This document shows positions 39,901 to 51,588 of a DNA stretch of 64,000 nt, piece after piece; within the stretch, counting starts at the first letter, position 1, and each line of letters starts with the position of its first letter. The position numbers and the translations under genes were made by a program. The stretch spans positions 83,141,684-83,205,683 of the forward strand of contig CM067082.1 of the NCBI GenBank assembly GCA_034008185.1. Reading direction: 5' to 3'. Source of the stretch: Gorsachius magnificus. Taxonomy: Eukaryota > Chordata > Aves > Pelecaniformes > Ardeidae. The notes beneath the pieces were generated by a model. It was given only the letters and a program-made list of their open reading frames with translations. It did no database searches and was not told where the DNA came from.

Positions 39901-42900
39901 AAGTAGTTTCAGTAATCTCTGGGGGCAGAGGGGTGGGAATGAGCAGGGGAATGTAACTTTGCTCTTAATGAAGCTCAGGGGGAGCTCAGTGCCTGTGTTG
40001 AACAGATCCCGTGAGACTGGAGGGGGTTGCAGGGACTGACATACTGCACGGTGCTATGGTACGTATAAGGTGATAGCTGAGTCGGTCTTGAAGCTGAATG
40101 GCTGTAACACCGAGAGCCTTTCCAAGCAAAGTCTGTCAGGGAGGAAAACAGGAGAGGAATTACTAGCCAAAATTAATTTTAGGGACGTTTAGTCTCCTTA
40201 GGCGGCTTCTGTACTCAGTGGGAGAAGGAGGAAGGTCTCCAGGGAGAAGAGGGAATGAGTTGCTGGGGACCAGTTTTAGGCCCTGGGCCGGTAGAGCTGT
40301 ATTCATGGTTGTTTGTATTATAAAACACTTGGGTCAGAAGGCCTTCCCGAGTTACTATGAAATAATGCCACAAAGAGAGTTCATCTCGCTGTGGAATTAA
40401 TCCATAGGATGCAGCTGTGTTAGGAGAATCTAGATCAGAAATTGAGGACCTAACATAACCTCTTATTTAAAACAAGCGAACAAAACGCCACAACCCTCTC
40501 CGCGTGGGATTGGGAGACTCAGACAAGAGAATGACTACTGGAAGTTTCATTGGCAAGAGTCTGAAATCTACAGTAAATGCTGAAAGAAAGTCTTGCTGGA
40601 GGGCTGCTCATTGCGAAGTCTTGGGAAAAAATTAGTCTAACACAAGTTGTAAGGGAAGAAAAAGGGGTATTTCTCAATTTCTGAGGGACTGTCACCTGTT
40701 CTGCAGTATTTACAGATGAATTGTTTTCAGTCAAGCTGTTTTAAGGATGTTAATATTTCTTGCTCCACCAAATGGAGATTCACATGTCTGAATTTTAAGT
40801 AGCTTAATGCTACAGCTAATTACTGTCCCTTAACTCTAGGTTGCATCTTAAGCCTTGTCCTTGCAGGGATCTTACTGTGAACATCCCAGCGTGACGACCA
40901 GCAAGGTAACAGCACTGCTATTGCTCCCCATGTAATATTAATACCAGTGCCTGAGCTCTAAAAGAAGAGCACTTTTCCTCCCAGGGGAACAAAAATACTC
41001 ATATTCTGGTGGTGACTTCAGATAGTACCAAACATTTCCAAATGACAGGTGATGAATGTCACTTTTTTCTGACAAATCCTCTCTTTCAAGATCTTGATGC
41101 TAAACCTGGGATGCTGACTTTCCAGGTCTATGAAATTTCTTCTGGAACTCCTATCATGAAGGGTAAAGGAGCGCAACGTCTGCTTCATCACCTCCACATT
41201 TTCCCCCCTCCCCACCTGCATTTGCTACTACTATTTTCAGTTAAGCTGTTCCAGCTTTGCACAGGGGCCAAAAGCAGAAGTGGGGCGTGCCCTGTGACCG
41301 CTGCCGCACCAGCCTGTGCTCCTGCCCTCACCTTCGTAGGCAATTACAGCTCTTGCCTATGGTGTTGCCTGTTGGGTTTGTGAATCTGACTGAAACGTTT
41401 TCAAGCTTCTGCTGAGTTTTATCTTTTCTTTGCAAGGCCTTTAGCTTGAGTTGGAAGGCATCTAATTTAATGTGTGAAAGAGAACAAAAAGGAGAGGCCA
41501 GAAAAGCCATTACTTTTTCACCCTGGGACTGCACCCATTTTAAAAGCTGCCATTTAAAAATGAAAATGTATGGCTTTAAAGGAAAAGAAAACTTTTTTTT
41601 TCTTATATCCCTCCTCTTTCATTAAGGTTTTTGGCATTAGCTTGTTTATCAGTCTGAACATTTCCTCAGCTCTCGACTGCGGCTGAGGGCACCAATGTGT
41701 TTCCCAGCTGTGGAGTTCAGCTGAGCGGAGGGAGCCCTCTCTGCCGAGCAGGGCTTTGAGGTTCGAATAGCAAGGAGGATTAGGATTTGAAGCAAGGTTA
41801 GTTTTGAGGAGAACCCGTTTGCGCTAAGCGGTTAGTTTAGACGTTTCAAGAGTCTGTGTCGCCATTTAGTTAAGCCTTATGCATGCATTGGTGGGATGTG
41901 ATGATTATCGAACTGTTTAAAAACAAATCCTAAAGGAGAAAAATGACACTGCCTTTGCATTAGCATGTCTACAGCAGGTGTAATTTAACATCATCAAACT
42001 CAGCTCAACCAGACGGGGAATTTGGCTGCCTTTGCCATGTGGGCTGTTTAGTTATTTTAATTGTCTTCTGTTGAAGTCCTAAATAGTAATTTCTTATCTG
42101 AATAGAGCTATAGGGAATGGGGTGAGGGTAAACAGGAAAAAGACATAATTACGTTGGTTTAAATTCACACCACAGGTCACACCAAAAGATGTCCTTGTGT
42201 AAACAAGGCTCGTGTTTGTCCATACAGCTGGGTTCAGCTGTGTCTATTGCTGACATCCATTGTCAGCAACAGATCATTTTTGTAGTATAGCCAAGGCTTT
42301 AAAACAAAGACGGTAATCAGTCTTGTTGCATAGCTCAGTGACAGAGGTGGCATTATACTGACGAGACAAAGCAAAGCGTTTTTTCAGCCCCATGTAGCAA
42401 GAAGAGGCAAGAATATTGGTTGATACAAGTATTTTTCTGTATTTTTATTGCCAGCTGCTAAAGATTTACAGTGAACCCATACCATACTTGAAATACCAGT
42501 CTTGAAATACTGCTAAAAAAAAAAAATTAAAGAAGTCTGAACACCTTGACAAAATCTTTCTTCTTTAAGGTGCTGCTGGCTTTTGTGAATATGCTTTTAA
42601 GTACTATTCTGGCACAAATAACGGGTTTAAAAATGAGTTTTCATATTTGGGAGACTCCTAGTTCTTTGCCACATGTGCAGGTCTTTGGTGGGGAGTAGCA
42701 GAAGGCGTACTGCCCAAGGGAGGGAGGGCTCTCCTGCAGCATTATTTGTGGTGGTATTCACAGAATAAAGCTGTATTTTATCGCTGCTGGGGGAAAATTA
42801 AAAGCATGATGCAGGTTTTTGGTGTTTGCGGTGAGTAGATTGAGAGCTTTTTGTAGCACATGGGCTACAGTTGTGTACCACTTCTTCAAAACTGCACTTC

Positions 42901-45605
42901 AGTATGCTATACTCACATGGAGACCCAAAAAAACCCCAAAACCTGAACTTAAAACACTGTAGGCCAGGGCTACGTAACTGAGGTTGCAACAGGAACTGGA
43001 GAAAAAAATGTCTTTCATTGGATGTCGTGGTTTGATGTGCAAAGTTGCGTTTGGCCTTACCCTGTTACTGCTCCTCTAGTATTGCAGTGGGAGACACTGT
43101 AATACAGTGATTGGCCATGAATTGCTTAAAAATCAGATTCAGGGAATGGAGAAAGCCACTTGTTTCATCTTCTTTCTTTGTATTTGTGATGATTAAAAAT
43201 CCCAACTGAGACGTACTTCAAAAAGTACAAGATCTTGCTAAGTGTTTGAGGTACGCTGCTGTCCAAGTGTTGTGTGTCTTGCTTCTGTGGCAAAGACAGG
43301 CATTGACTCTACAGCCTGTGCTGTAGCTGCCGTAACTGAGAGGGTGTCGCACACCATCTTCCAGGGAGGATGTTACCCCAGTTGTTTCCCTCGTGTTATT
43401 AGTACTGGAAATGCAACAGGGGTTTCATGCGAAAACAAGTGTTGAGGATGCATGCAGTTCAGGACATGGGGAGAAGATACTCTGGAGGGGGTTGCTCTGG
43501 GCAATGATGGCTTCTGCCTTGGGGGTCATGAACTGTGCTGCATGCGGGTTTTGTTTTTATATATATGTACATAAAGCATATAAAACAGTTATACTTTTAA
43601 GTTTTCCAAAAGAAAACTCCAAATAAGCCATAATGAACATTTGATGCGGGTTCCACATATATCTAGAAAGCCTTTCCCTCTAGCAGTGCTACCACACTGA
43701 CTCTTCCATACTTTTATTGGGAGCACAGGTCTTTTGAACCCAGCCCAGATAACTTATTGGGGTATTTATTTACTGTGGAATGTCTTGGGCTGTGGTGGTT
43801 TTTTTTTAATTATTATTCTAGCGGAAACCCTACTTTCTGCAGATAATGTCCCTTCTTTCAGATACTTTTTATTCTTTGACTGTAAGGGATATACTAGTCA
43901 GTGTTTTCTTACCCTTTAACAGTGTATCGCTGCAGTGATTCCCTAGTGAGTCAAGGAAACCCAGTGCTTTATTAAAACCCATATCATCTTTTAGAAAATT
44001 GTTTTGCTCTTAATAAACAATAGCAAAGACACACACGCACAGCCTTAGTGCATTGAAGTCAGCTGAAGATGATTGCAAGATTGAAGTATCCCTTCATTGT
44101 TCGAATTGGGAACAATATAATTTCAGAATTTCAATACTCAATTTCAAAACCACTGATGAAAGTTTCTGGTGAACCAAAGAAAGTATTGTTAAGTTGTTCT
44201 CCTTTGTCACTCTTCTTTGTTTTTCATCTTGTTCTTCTATTCTTTAGGAATTTGTTACAGAACAGTATTGGGCAATGAAAAGAGAAGTTTTTATCCCTGC
44301 CCATGAGAGTAACTGTGTGTGTTTATATGAGCATTCCTAGTAACAATTCAGAAGTTAATTCTCAGAGTGCTGTTTTGCTAACAAAAAAAAAACAAACTTC
44401 AATAAAATTATAGTTGTTTCCAGAACTAACACCTTTTAAAGTGCGATTTTGACTTTTACAGTTATCGCTGTGGTAGAGGCATCATTGAATACACGTCAAT
44501 TGCATGAAATTCTCTGTATAACAAAGTGATTCCTTAAAAAACCAAGCAAACAAAAATAACCAGAATGTACAACTTGTAAAAACAAAATTACTTTTAACTA
44601 GATTTTTTTCACAGGGGTTGATAATTTTAAGAAAGAATTTGCATCCTTTCTTGAGATGAGAGTAAAATTTGGATTTGTTTTGTTACTTTATCACTGTTCA
44701 CCCTGAGAGTTACCAGTTCTGGTGCTTGAGATATTTTTAGCTTGACGTGCCTTGCTAAGCACTGCTGGGTTGCTTATTACTGTTCATTTCACATTCCAAA
44801 CAAGTAGTTGAAGGAACAGGGTATGTAAGCATTACACCTGAAATTACACATTCTCCTTTTTAATTTAACGGGTGTCAGCGCTTTTTCATCTCCTGTGTTT
44901 TCAGCATGATGAGAACTGTACAGTACTGGGCAGGTTCTGGCACCATAAATAGACCAAGTACCTGGCTTTCAGAAATGGCTGCTTAGAATAGCCTATGAAT
45001 AATTTTTGTCTAATTTTACAAGGGGAAGAAAAATAGTAGCTACAGTAACAAAAGGACTGGACTAATTGAGTAACAAAAATTCGAGCGTTTTAATGGACGT
45101 GGGAGGACTGGATTATTAATGGTCGCATTAGAGAAAAACACTGCACCGTCTGTTCCTCTCGAAGCTTATGGCTGTATGTTTATAATAGAGATCACTTATC
45201 CTGAGGCCTGCGTAGCATGCACTGGAGGGGAAAAAAAGAAAAGGAAGAAAAAACTCCTTGGCCTTCCTTTCAGTGGCAAACTACTTTACTTATGCCAGCA
45301 AAACACGATGTCTCTAGGTTCGGGGCACTTCACAGCAAGGGCTGTATCTCTGCCCAGAAGGTTGGGTGGTGTCTCCTTCATCAGGGTTCAGAAGCTCTCA
45401 CAGACTGTCACTGGGTGTTGACGATGAATTGTTGGGGTTTTTTTTCTCTTTGTCCCTTAGACTTGGTGTTGGTAGTTCCAGAATCCTAGCGTGTGAGGCC
45501 AGTAAGAGTGCCAATGACAAAATGAAATGATAGCTTCTTTTGCAGCCAGCAGCTGACAGAACATGCAACTGTTTGAGCGCTGTGTGTGCAGTCCCAGAAT
45601 TCTAT

Positions 45606-45625
45606 AACTTCACCATGGTGAAGTT
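45606..45625. repeat. Perfect 20-bp palindrome
   Basis: AACTTCACCATGGTGAAGTT equals its own reverse complement; symmetry ends at both outer bases. A perfect 20-mer palindrome is expected by chance less than once in ten windows of this size. It could be a binding site for a dimeric protein or a chance event. It lies in intron 3, about 1.1 kb upstream of the first LRR exon. Confidence 0.9.
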
Positions 45626-46737
45626 GTTTGCTTCTCCTCCCTTGATCTGAGCCATGCCTGCTCCAACACCACCTCCCCTCCTTCTAGCATTTGACCCCTC
45701 CTCCTTGCCCACTGTCCCCACTGCCTTCAAGTACTGTGCTTTGTCATGTAGCTAGCTCCACTGCCACTCTACTTTAGGAAAGGCTTTTTTTAATAGTATT
45801 TGACAGAAAATATAAGAATTCTACATTGCAGTGTTGGGGTTCTGTTTTGGTTTGGGTTTTTTTGTTTTGATTTTGTTGGTTTGGTTTTTTTTAATAAAGA
45901 TTAGTAAATAAGTAAATCAGCAGGGTGTACTTCAACCCAGCTGTGTCCTAGAGATTTAGTAAAGGGCAGAGTTGCTGTTACTTGGAATTTGTTGCCTATA
46001 GGTCAATGTGGAATGATGCCAGCTATAGGTAGTGCTTGGTGGCATGACTTCTTCAGCCTCCATAGGCTGTGTTTGGTTTACCTTCCCCTTTCTAGAAAAC
46101 TGTTAAATCCCCAAATCTCAGTTTTGGTTTTGTCACATTTTTGTCACTCTTGGACAGTTTTCTAATTCACTGAGAAGAGATGAGCGCTTGGTGCTTTGCT
46201 GCCGCTGCTGTGATTTTTTTTCTCCAGTAAGATATAAATGGGATAAAAGGTAGAAGAAAGGGTTATTACCTGCTTTTGACCCTTGAGACCAAGATAGGGT
46301 GATGACTGTTACCTCACTTGGGTATACTGACCAGTCGCGCAGCAATATAGAAGACTTCTGCACTATGTTTTTGCTGCTGTTACTTGGTAACTAAAGGACT
46401 AAACTAAAGTTTATGTCAAATCTCTTATCTTTTTTTTGTGGTTGTAGAGTATTGCATAACTTCATTGATGAAAATGAATCCATTTCACTTAATAGTTTGA
46501 CAGACCTTTGCGCTTTTCCCCCTGCTACCCGTCTGTGGACCTGGTTTCTAGTACTGAGGCAAAGCACGAAATCATGGCGTAACTTGCAGCAGTGATGTAA
46601 ACCATGTTAATCAGTTATATATGGCAACGCTGACTTCTGCTGTGCTTAAAAACAGTTTATCTCGTGCTAGTAGGGGTGAAGGAAATGTTCTTGTTTTATT
46701 ACAATATTAACATATTGGTGTACCTCTTGACTTCTAG

Positions 46738-46904
46738 GTTGCATCACAACGCATAAGCTCAGTGGATCTTTCATGCTGCAGCCTGGAGCACCTGCCTGCC
46801 AACCTGTTTTATAGCCAAGACCTCACTCATCTCAATTTAAAGCAGAACTTCCTGAGGCTAAACCCTAGCCCATCCACAAATAGAGCGCTTAGTGAATTAC
46901 AAAG
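46738..46904 (+). CDS. PHLPP1: PHLPP1 coding exon (exon 4): start of the leucine-rich repeats
   Basis: 167 nt, starting in phase 0 and ending two bases into an arginine codon (CAA AG|gtaagg). It reads [20 protein letters not shown], then [20 protein letters not shown], then [14 protein letters not shown]. It carries the first two LRRs ([15 protein letters not shown] and [15 protein letters not shown]). The segment after the second repeat ([12 protein letters not shown]) differs most from the mammalian sequence I recall (QNPSLPAARGLNE), consistent with a tolerant loop. The acceptor has a weak pyrimidine tract but is fixed by the frame and by conservation of VASQRISS. Confidence 0.96.
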
Positions 46905-49084
46905 GTAAGGCGATACGGTTCTACTGGTCTTCCTCTGCCCTTGGTGCCAAATGACCACTGGTCTGCAGGAACTTTCCTAAAAAATTACTACCGCCTCTTG
47001 TGGAGGATTGGACCTGGCTGTAATGCTTCAGAAATTGGTTAAGTCTGTGTGTTAGAAACAGACTAGCTGTCATAAGAAACCTAATGTTTTTCTTGTAAAT
47101 AGAAGGCTATTTTCAGTCCAAAATGCAGTTTTTGGAATGCGTTGGTTTTTATCTACCTACTGAGGCCAGACTGTAGTTCTTCAATCTTTGACTCACGCGA
47201 GTGAATATGAGTGGTGAGCGGCCCACCAGAGGGATGCATTCTAGGTAGGGACAGTACTGGGTGTGACTTGGCTCAGAAGTTTTTTGTTACCCCCAAGCAA
47301 AGAAAGTCCTGATTTACTAAATTTAGCCTGATTCCTGTCTTCTTCCTACACTGCTCAACCCTAATTCTTCTTTCCCAGTAACTGTGACCTTCCAGTTGTT
47401 CTTTCCACTGCAGTTCGTCTGAGAATGTAACAAATGGGTAGACAGCAGCACGATCGGTGATCTCGAATGATATAATGTATGTCTCCCAGAACTGTGGAAT
47501 CAGCAGGCTTTCTGTATTCAGAAAGATGAATGCTTCCATACTGAATATAAAACTGTGATTTTAATTTCAGTGGTTACTGAATTGCAGAGTACCTAGAGAC
47601 TATATTTGTGGACGGTCCTGTTCAAACGAAATGTTTTAACCACGTTTCTAAATCCCTTCCTCTTTGAAAAACAAGTGAAAAATACAAGATGGATTATGTG
47701 GGCTGTTGTATTTTTATATTATTCCAATTTCATTCTGGAAAAACAAAAAAATTGGCATAATGGGAGATGAATGAACCCAGCAGATCTGCTTCACAAACAA
47801 AGCAGGCAGTGATTCCAAGAGCTTATGAGCACAGTCTTGAGAGGCATACCAGATTAAATGTTGTGTGAATGTCAGTACAGGTGTCCAGATAGCAAGTGGA
47901 ATTTTAGCATGAGTTAGGTGATGAACATGGACAGATAATGAATGTCTTTATTTTAATGAATTTTTACAGGTTTTCCTTTTTAAATACCAGAAAGCGTACA
48001 GGAGATACTTGATAATGTTTTGTCCATCTACATATAGCTAATTCTGTCAGGGATTAGAAGGCATTTAGAAATAACGTGATGGGCAATGTTCATTGTCTGT
48101 TTAATGTTCTCCTGGTGTTGCAGTTGTAGGAACAGCTGAAGAGCCTTGCTGAAAGTTAATAAACTGTTAATTTTTTTCTCACTAATGTGGGCCCAAACAT
48201 GCAGGAGTGAAAACAGTTCAGGTGAACAAATAAAGCTCTCCTGTTTTCTGAGATTCAGCATCAGGGAAGATCTAGAGAAGCGGCATATACCCGAAGTGGT
48301 GAGAAGCTGATTAAGCGTCTCATTCTTCTGAGAGCTGGTCCTATTCCATCAGTGAATGATAGTCTGCTCCACCTCCATTGCTTTGATCTTGCCAAGATGA
48401 TGTGTCAACTTCTAGAGAAAAAAAATAATAAATGCTTAGGAAGGTTACAGGGCACTGTTCTGGTGGATCGGAGCCAGTGCCTCATGAACCTCCTGCCCCT
48501 TGGCACTGACCTTCCCTCTGTTGCCGTTGATGTCCTCCCATCCTTATCTTCCTCTGGCACAGGTGGCATCACCCAGGCGGTGAGGAGCTGGAAGCTGCTG
48601 CTGCTCCTCGGGCCGTGCCCGGCGGCGAGGGCTGCCTGAGGTGGCCCTGGCTGCTGAGGGTTTGCTTCTGCCTCCCAGCAGCAGCAGCAAAAGCATGAGC
48701 CTGGCCTCGGAGTGCTCTCCCAAGCTGTGCTCCTTTCAGCCCTGAGCAGCACAGTCCTAGCTTCTCCTCTTTAGGGTGGGAAAACTTGAGTTTTGCTTGT
48801 GCTGCCAAAAAGCTTTGAGCCAGCTCGGCTGCTACTGTAAGTCTGCTTTTCTGTAGGGAGTAAATACACAAATATCTAGCAAGAAGGGAGCACTGTATCT
48901 TTTCGAGACGAGTAGTGCATCCCCGTATGAAAGCATGTGCGAAGTTAAGGGAAGCTCGCTCATTCCTGGGAACACAAGTTGTTATTTGTCTGACTTTTTT
49001 CTTCTTTAATCCAATTTCATAAAACCATTTTCAGATCTTTTGGGGGTTACATGAGGTAAAACTCAACTGGATAAACCAAAAGTC

Positions 49085-49152
49085 TTTTTTTGGTTTTGGT
49101 TTTTTTGTTTGGTTTTTTTTTGTTTTGTTTTGTTTTGGTTTTTTTTTTTTGT
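49085..49152 (+). repeat. T/G low-complexity tract, (TTTTG)n-like
   Basis: Alternating runs of T with single or double G, including TTTTG pentamers and a terminal run of about 12 T. The + strand open frame across it codes only F, V, L, G and C and is not a gene. Confidence 0.85.
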
Positions 49153-50711
49153 TCGTCCGTGTTCTTTCAAACTACTGCAAAGCAAGTACAAAATCTCTGC
49201 TGTTCTGATTTGGTGCTGTTGGCTTTTATACCAAATTCTCAATTGCTAAATTGCAGCCGCACACAGGGCGCAGCACCAGTGAATCAAGCCCAGGAGTATT
49301 TAAGGCTCCAAAATAACCATGTGCTTGAATGTTGTGAACAAAATGTATTGGCATTTATATACCTACCCTTCTGGTACAATTTTTGATTAAAATCTGGTTA
49401 GCAAGGCAGTCTAGGAAAATTTCTCTTGCTATAAGCAGCCCTTGGTGCTAGCTGTTCCACTTAATAAATCACTTTAGGTGGTAATTTAACAAACGCTCAT
49501 GAATGCTGTCTTTCAAAACAAGAGGTATGTCAAAGACAGAAGAAAATACCAGCTTTTCAGCTACCCACTGAGTAGACTTACAAGTAGCTGGGTCATAGCT
49601 GACATATGCACTGACTTGGCAGGTACAGTCAGGAATGGATTGGAAAAACCCAAAAATTCCTACTTTTGCTTATGCAGTTACTTCTTTCAGTTGTTAAAAT
49701 AATGTCATTTTTTGTGTTTCTGAATAAAATATTTAGTCCTGCTCTGTACGTGTCATAAGTGAAAAATCACCACCTCAGGAACTAAATTGCTGGTTGGATA
49801 TGAAGGTTTATAGAGGAGTAAATGTGGTTTTTTTTTTCTTGGTAGCTGTGCTTTCATTTGCTTTACTGTCCACTCAAACTTTAATTTCTGTTGCCGTAGA
49901 TACTCTGCAGCTGTGAACTTCTATAACTGAACTGTCTGAATGTTGAAAGGTATATACAGCTACCCATATTTCTTTCCTGCTTACCAGGGAATACATATTT
50001 CATACTATGTATAAAAGTAGGCAGTCCAAAAATTCATCTGCGTTGGAAAAAAACCTCACCAAATGTTGGTACATGTTCTCCCTCGCAGTAGCTTCCTTAA
50101 AATGGTAGGAAAGGGTGTTTTTCTTTTTGGGGGGAGAGGAGATTCCCCAGATGAAAGATTGCCCAGCTTGTCGAAGCATTAGAAGCGGCTGATGTCTTGT
50201 GATAATATTCCCATCGAGTCAGAATTTGCCTTAAAGCCCTTGGTGTTTTAGCTCCTATATGCTGCAAACGGAGCAACTGAAGACATTCTGTTGTCTTAAG
50301 TTGTCAGAAATGTTATTGCTTACACTCTTTCAATGTTGGTTGGTGGATTTTATTTTTTTTTTAAACTATAAAGGTGAGATTTATATGTACATGGTGTTCC
50401 CAAACCTCACTTTCCCCTTATCTACAATGCAACTTCACAGCTCTTGTTCTGAAATGCAAACAAGTTCAGGCTTACTAGTTTAGCAGAGTACTATTGCTCT
50501 GGGTTTGAAGCAAATGAATAAACTGTAGTCTTTATTCACTGTTGCTCTGCCTCACTGAGCTAAGCACACTTTATATTTATACGTAATAGTTTCAGTCAGT
50601 GTTGTTGGAAAAAAAACACCTGTCAGCATCAAGAATACTGTTTACATGTTGAAAAGTAAGTTGTCAGTTTGTCAGTATGTGGATTTTTAATATAAGCCTG
50701 TTGCAGATTTT

Positions 50712-50727
50712 AAAAAAAAAAAAAAAA
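50712..50727 (+). repeat. Poly-A run
   Basis: Sixteen consecutive A in intron 4, followed by gaagggagg. No retroposed copy was recognised next to it. Confidence 0.8.
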
Positions 50728-51518
50728 GAAGGGAGGATGTAATAAGCCACAAAGTTTGTTTTAACGATAAACAAAATGATGCTTGCCGATTTTTATCTGA
50801 AGAACAAGTTGTTATTCTGATTGTGGTTGTTAATTGTTAACAGTGATTATATGGATTTTTATCTTAAGATCCGTCGGTATCTTTTCTCTCCCAGAGCTCT
50901 TTAGAAGTCAGCTATCTTCTCGGGCATCTCAGCTGAAACTCTCCTGGGCTAGTGGCAGTAACTTGAAGTAGCATCTCGAGGGTATGAGAAGGCTAGAGGA
51001 GTCCAAGATACTGATGCAGGTGTTTCTGAAGTACCTTGCTACTTCCAACTGTAGGATAGCTGTTTTTATCTGAAAACCCAGAATTGGGGGGTGGGGGTGG
51101 AGGTGTGTGTGTCCCCTCAAGCTAACCCCTCCTTACCAATCTATTGTGCAGTAAGTAGGCAATTAGAAGTGCAGTCATTGCTCAGAGAACACTTAGGTTC
51201 TCAGACAGCAAGGGGGGGAACAGTATTAGCGACCCAACTGGTGTGACCCCCAGCAGACAAGCTTGCTGGAAGTCAGGGTGAGGCGTAGTTTGATCCTAGC
51301 TTGTCCCTAGAGACTGAGGAGTGGGGAAGGAAGTCTCCAGCCTGCTGTTTGGCTGGTCTCAAAGTGCATTGAGGTGCTCCTTGTGATTGCTTTCTGTGTA
51401 TGAAGCTGAGGCTAGGGAAGAAAGTTGCATGGATTAATGATGTGGCAAATCGACATCTTCCCCCTTGTCAGGCGTCCCAGGGCACTGCCAGTAGATGTGC
51501 TGGAAAAGATTTGAGCTT

Positions 51519-51588
51519 TCTCTTTTTTTTTTTTTTTTTTTTTTGTGGTTTTTGTTTCTTTTTGCCTTTTTTTTTTTTTTTTTTTTCT
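51519..51588 (+). repeat. Double poly-T tract
   Basis: Two T-runs of about 22 (51523-51544) and 20 (51567-51586) bases are separated by gtggtttttgtttctttttgcc. Read on the minus strand this looks like an interrupted A-tail, but no retroposed gene was recognised beside it. Confidence 0.85.

Larger units (their letters stand above)
31494..46737 (+). other. Intron 3 of PHLPP1
   Basis: The 15,244-base GT-AG intron (gtgaga...cttctag) is phase 0 and separates the PH exons from the LRR exons. It contains a purine tract, a CpG-dense block with a TATA box, an LTR element and a 20-bp palindrome, all listed separately. The remainder is AT-rich unique sequence with T/G-rich low-complexity stretches (45835-45895) and a 12-base palindrome AAAATTAATTTT at about 40173. 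I recognise no coding exon in it. The acceptor has a short interrupted pyrimidine tract (tacctcttgacttctag). Confidence 0.85.

Noticed and set aside
41755..41775. GGTTCGAATAGC, reminiscent of a tRNA T-arm
   Set aside because: No acceptor, D-arm or anticodon stem can be folded around it.
48405..48871. Minus-strand frames of about 100-115 codons in a GC-rich block of intron 4
   Set aside because: Cys/Ser/Ala-rich products come from CTG/CAG trinucleotide tracts; no family recognised.
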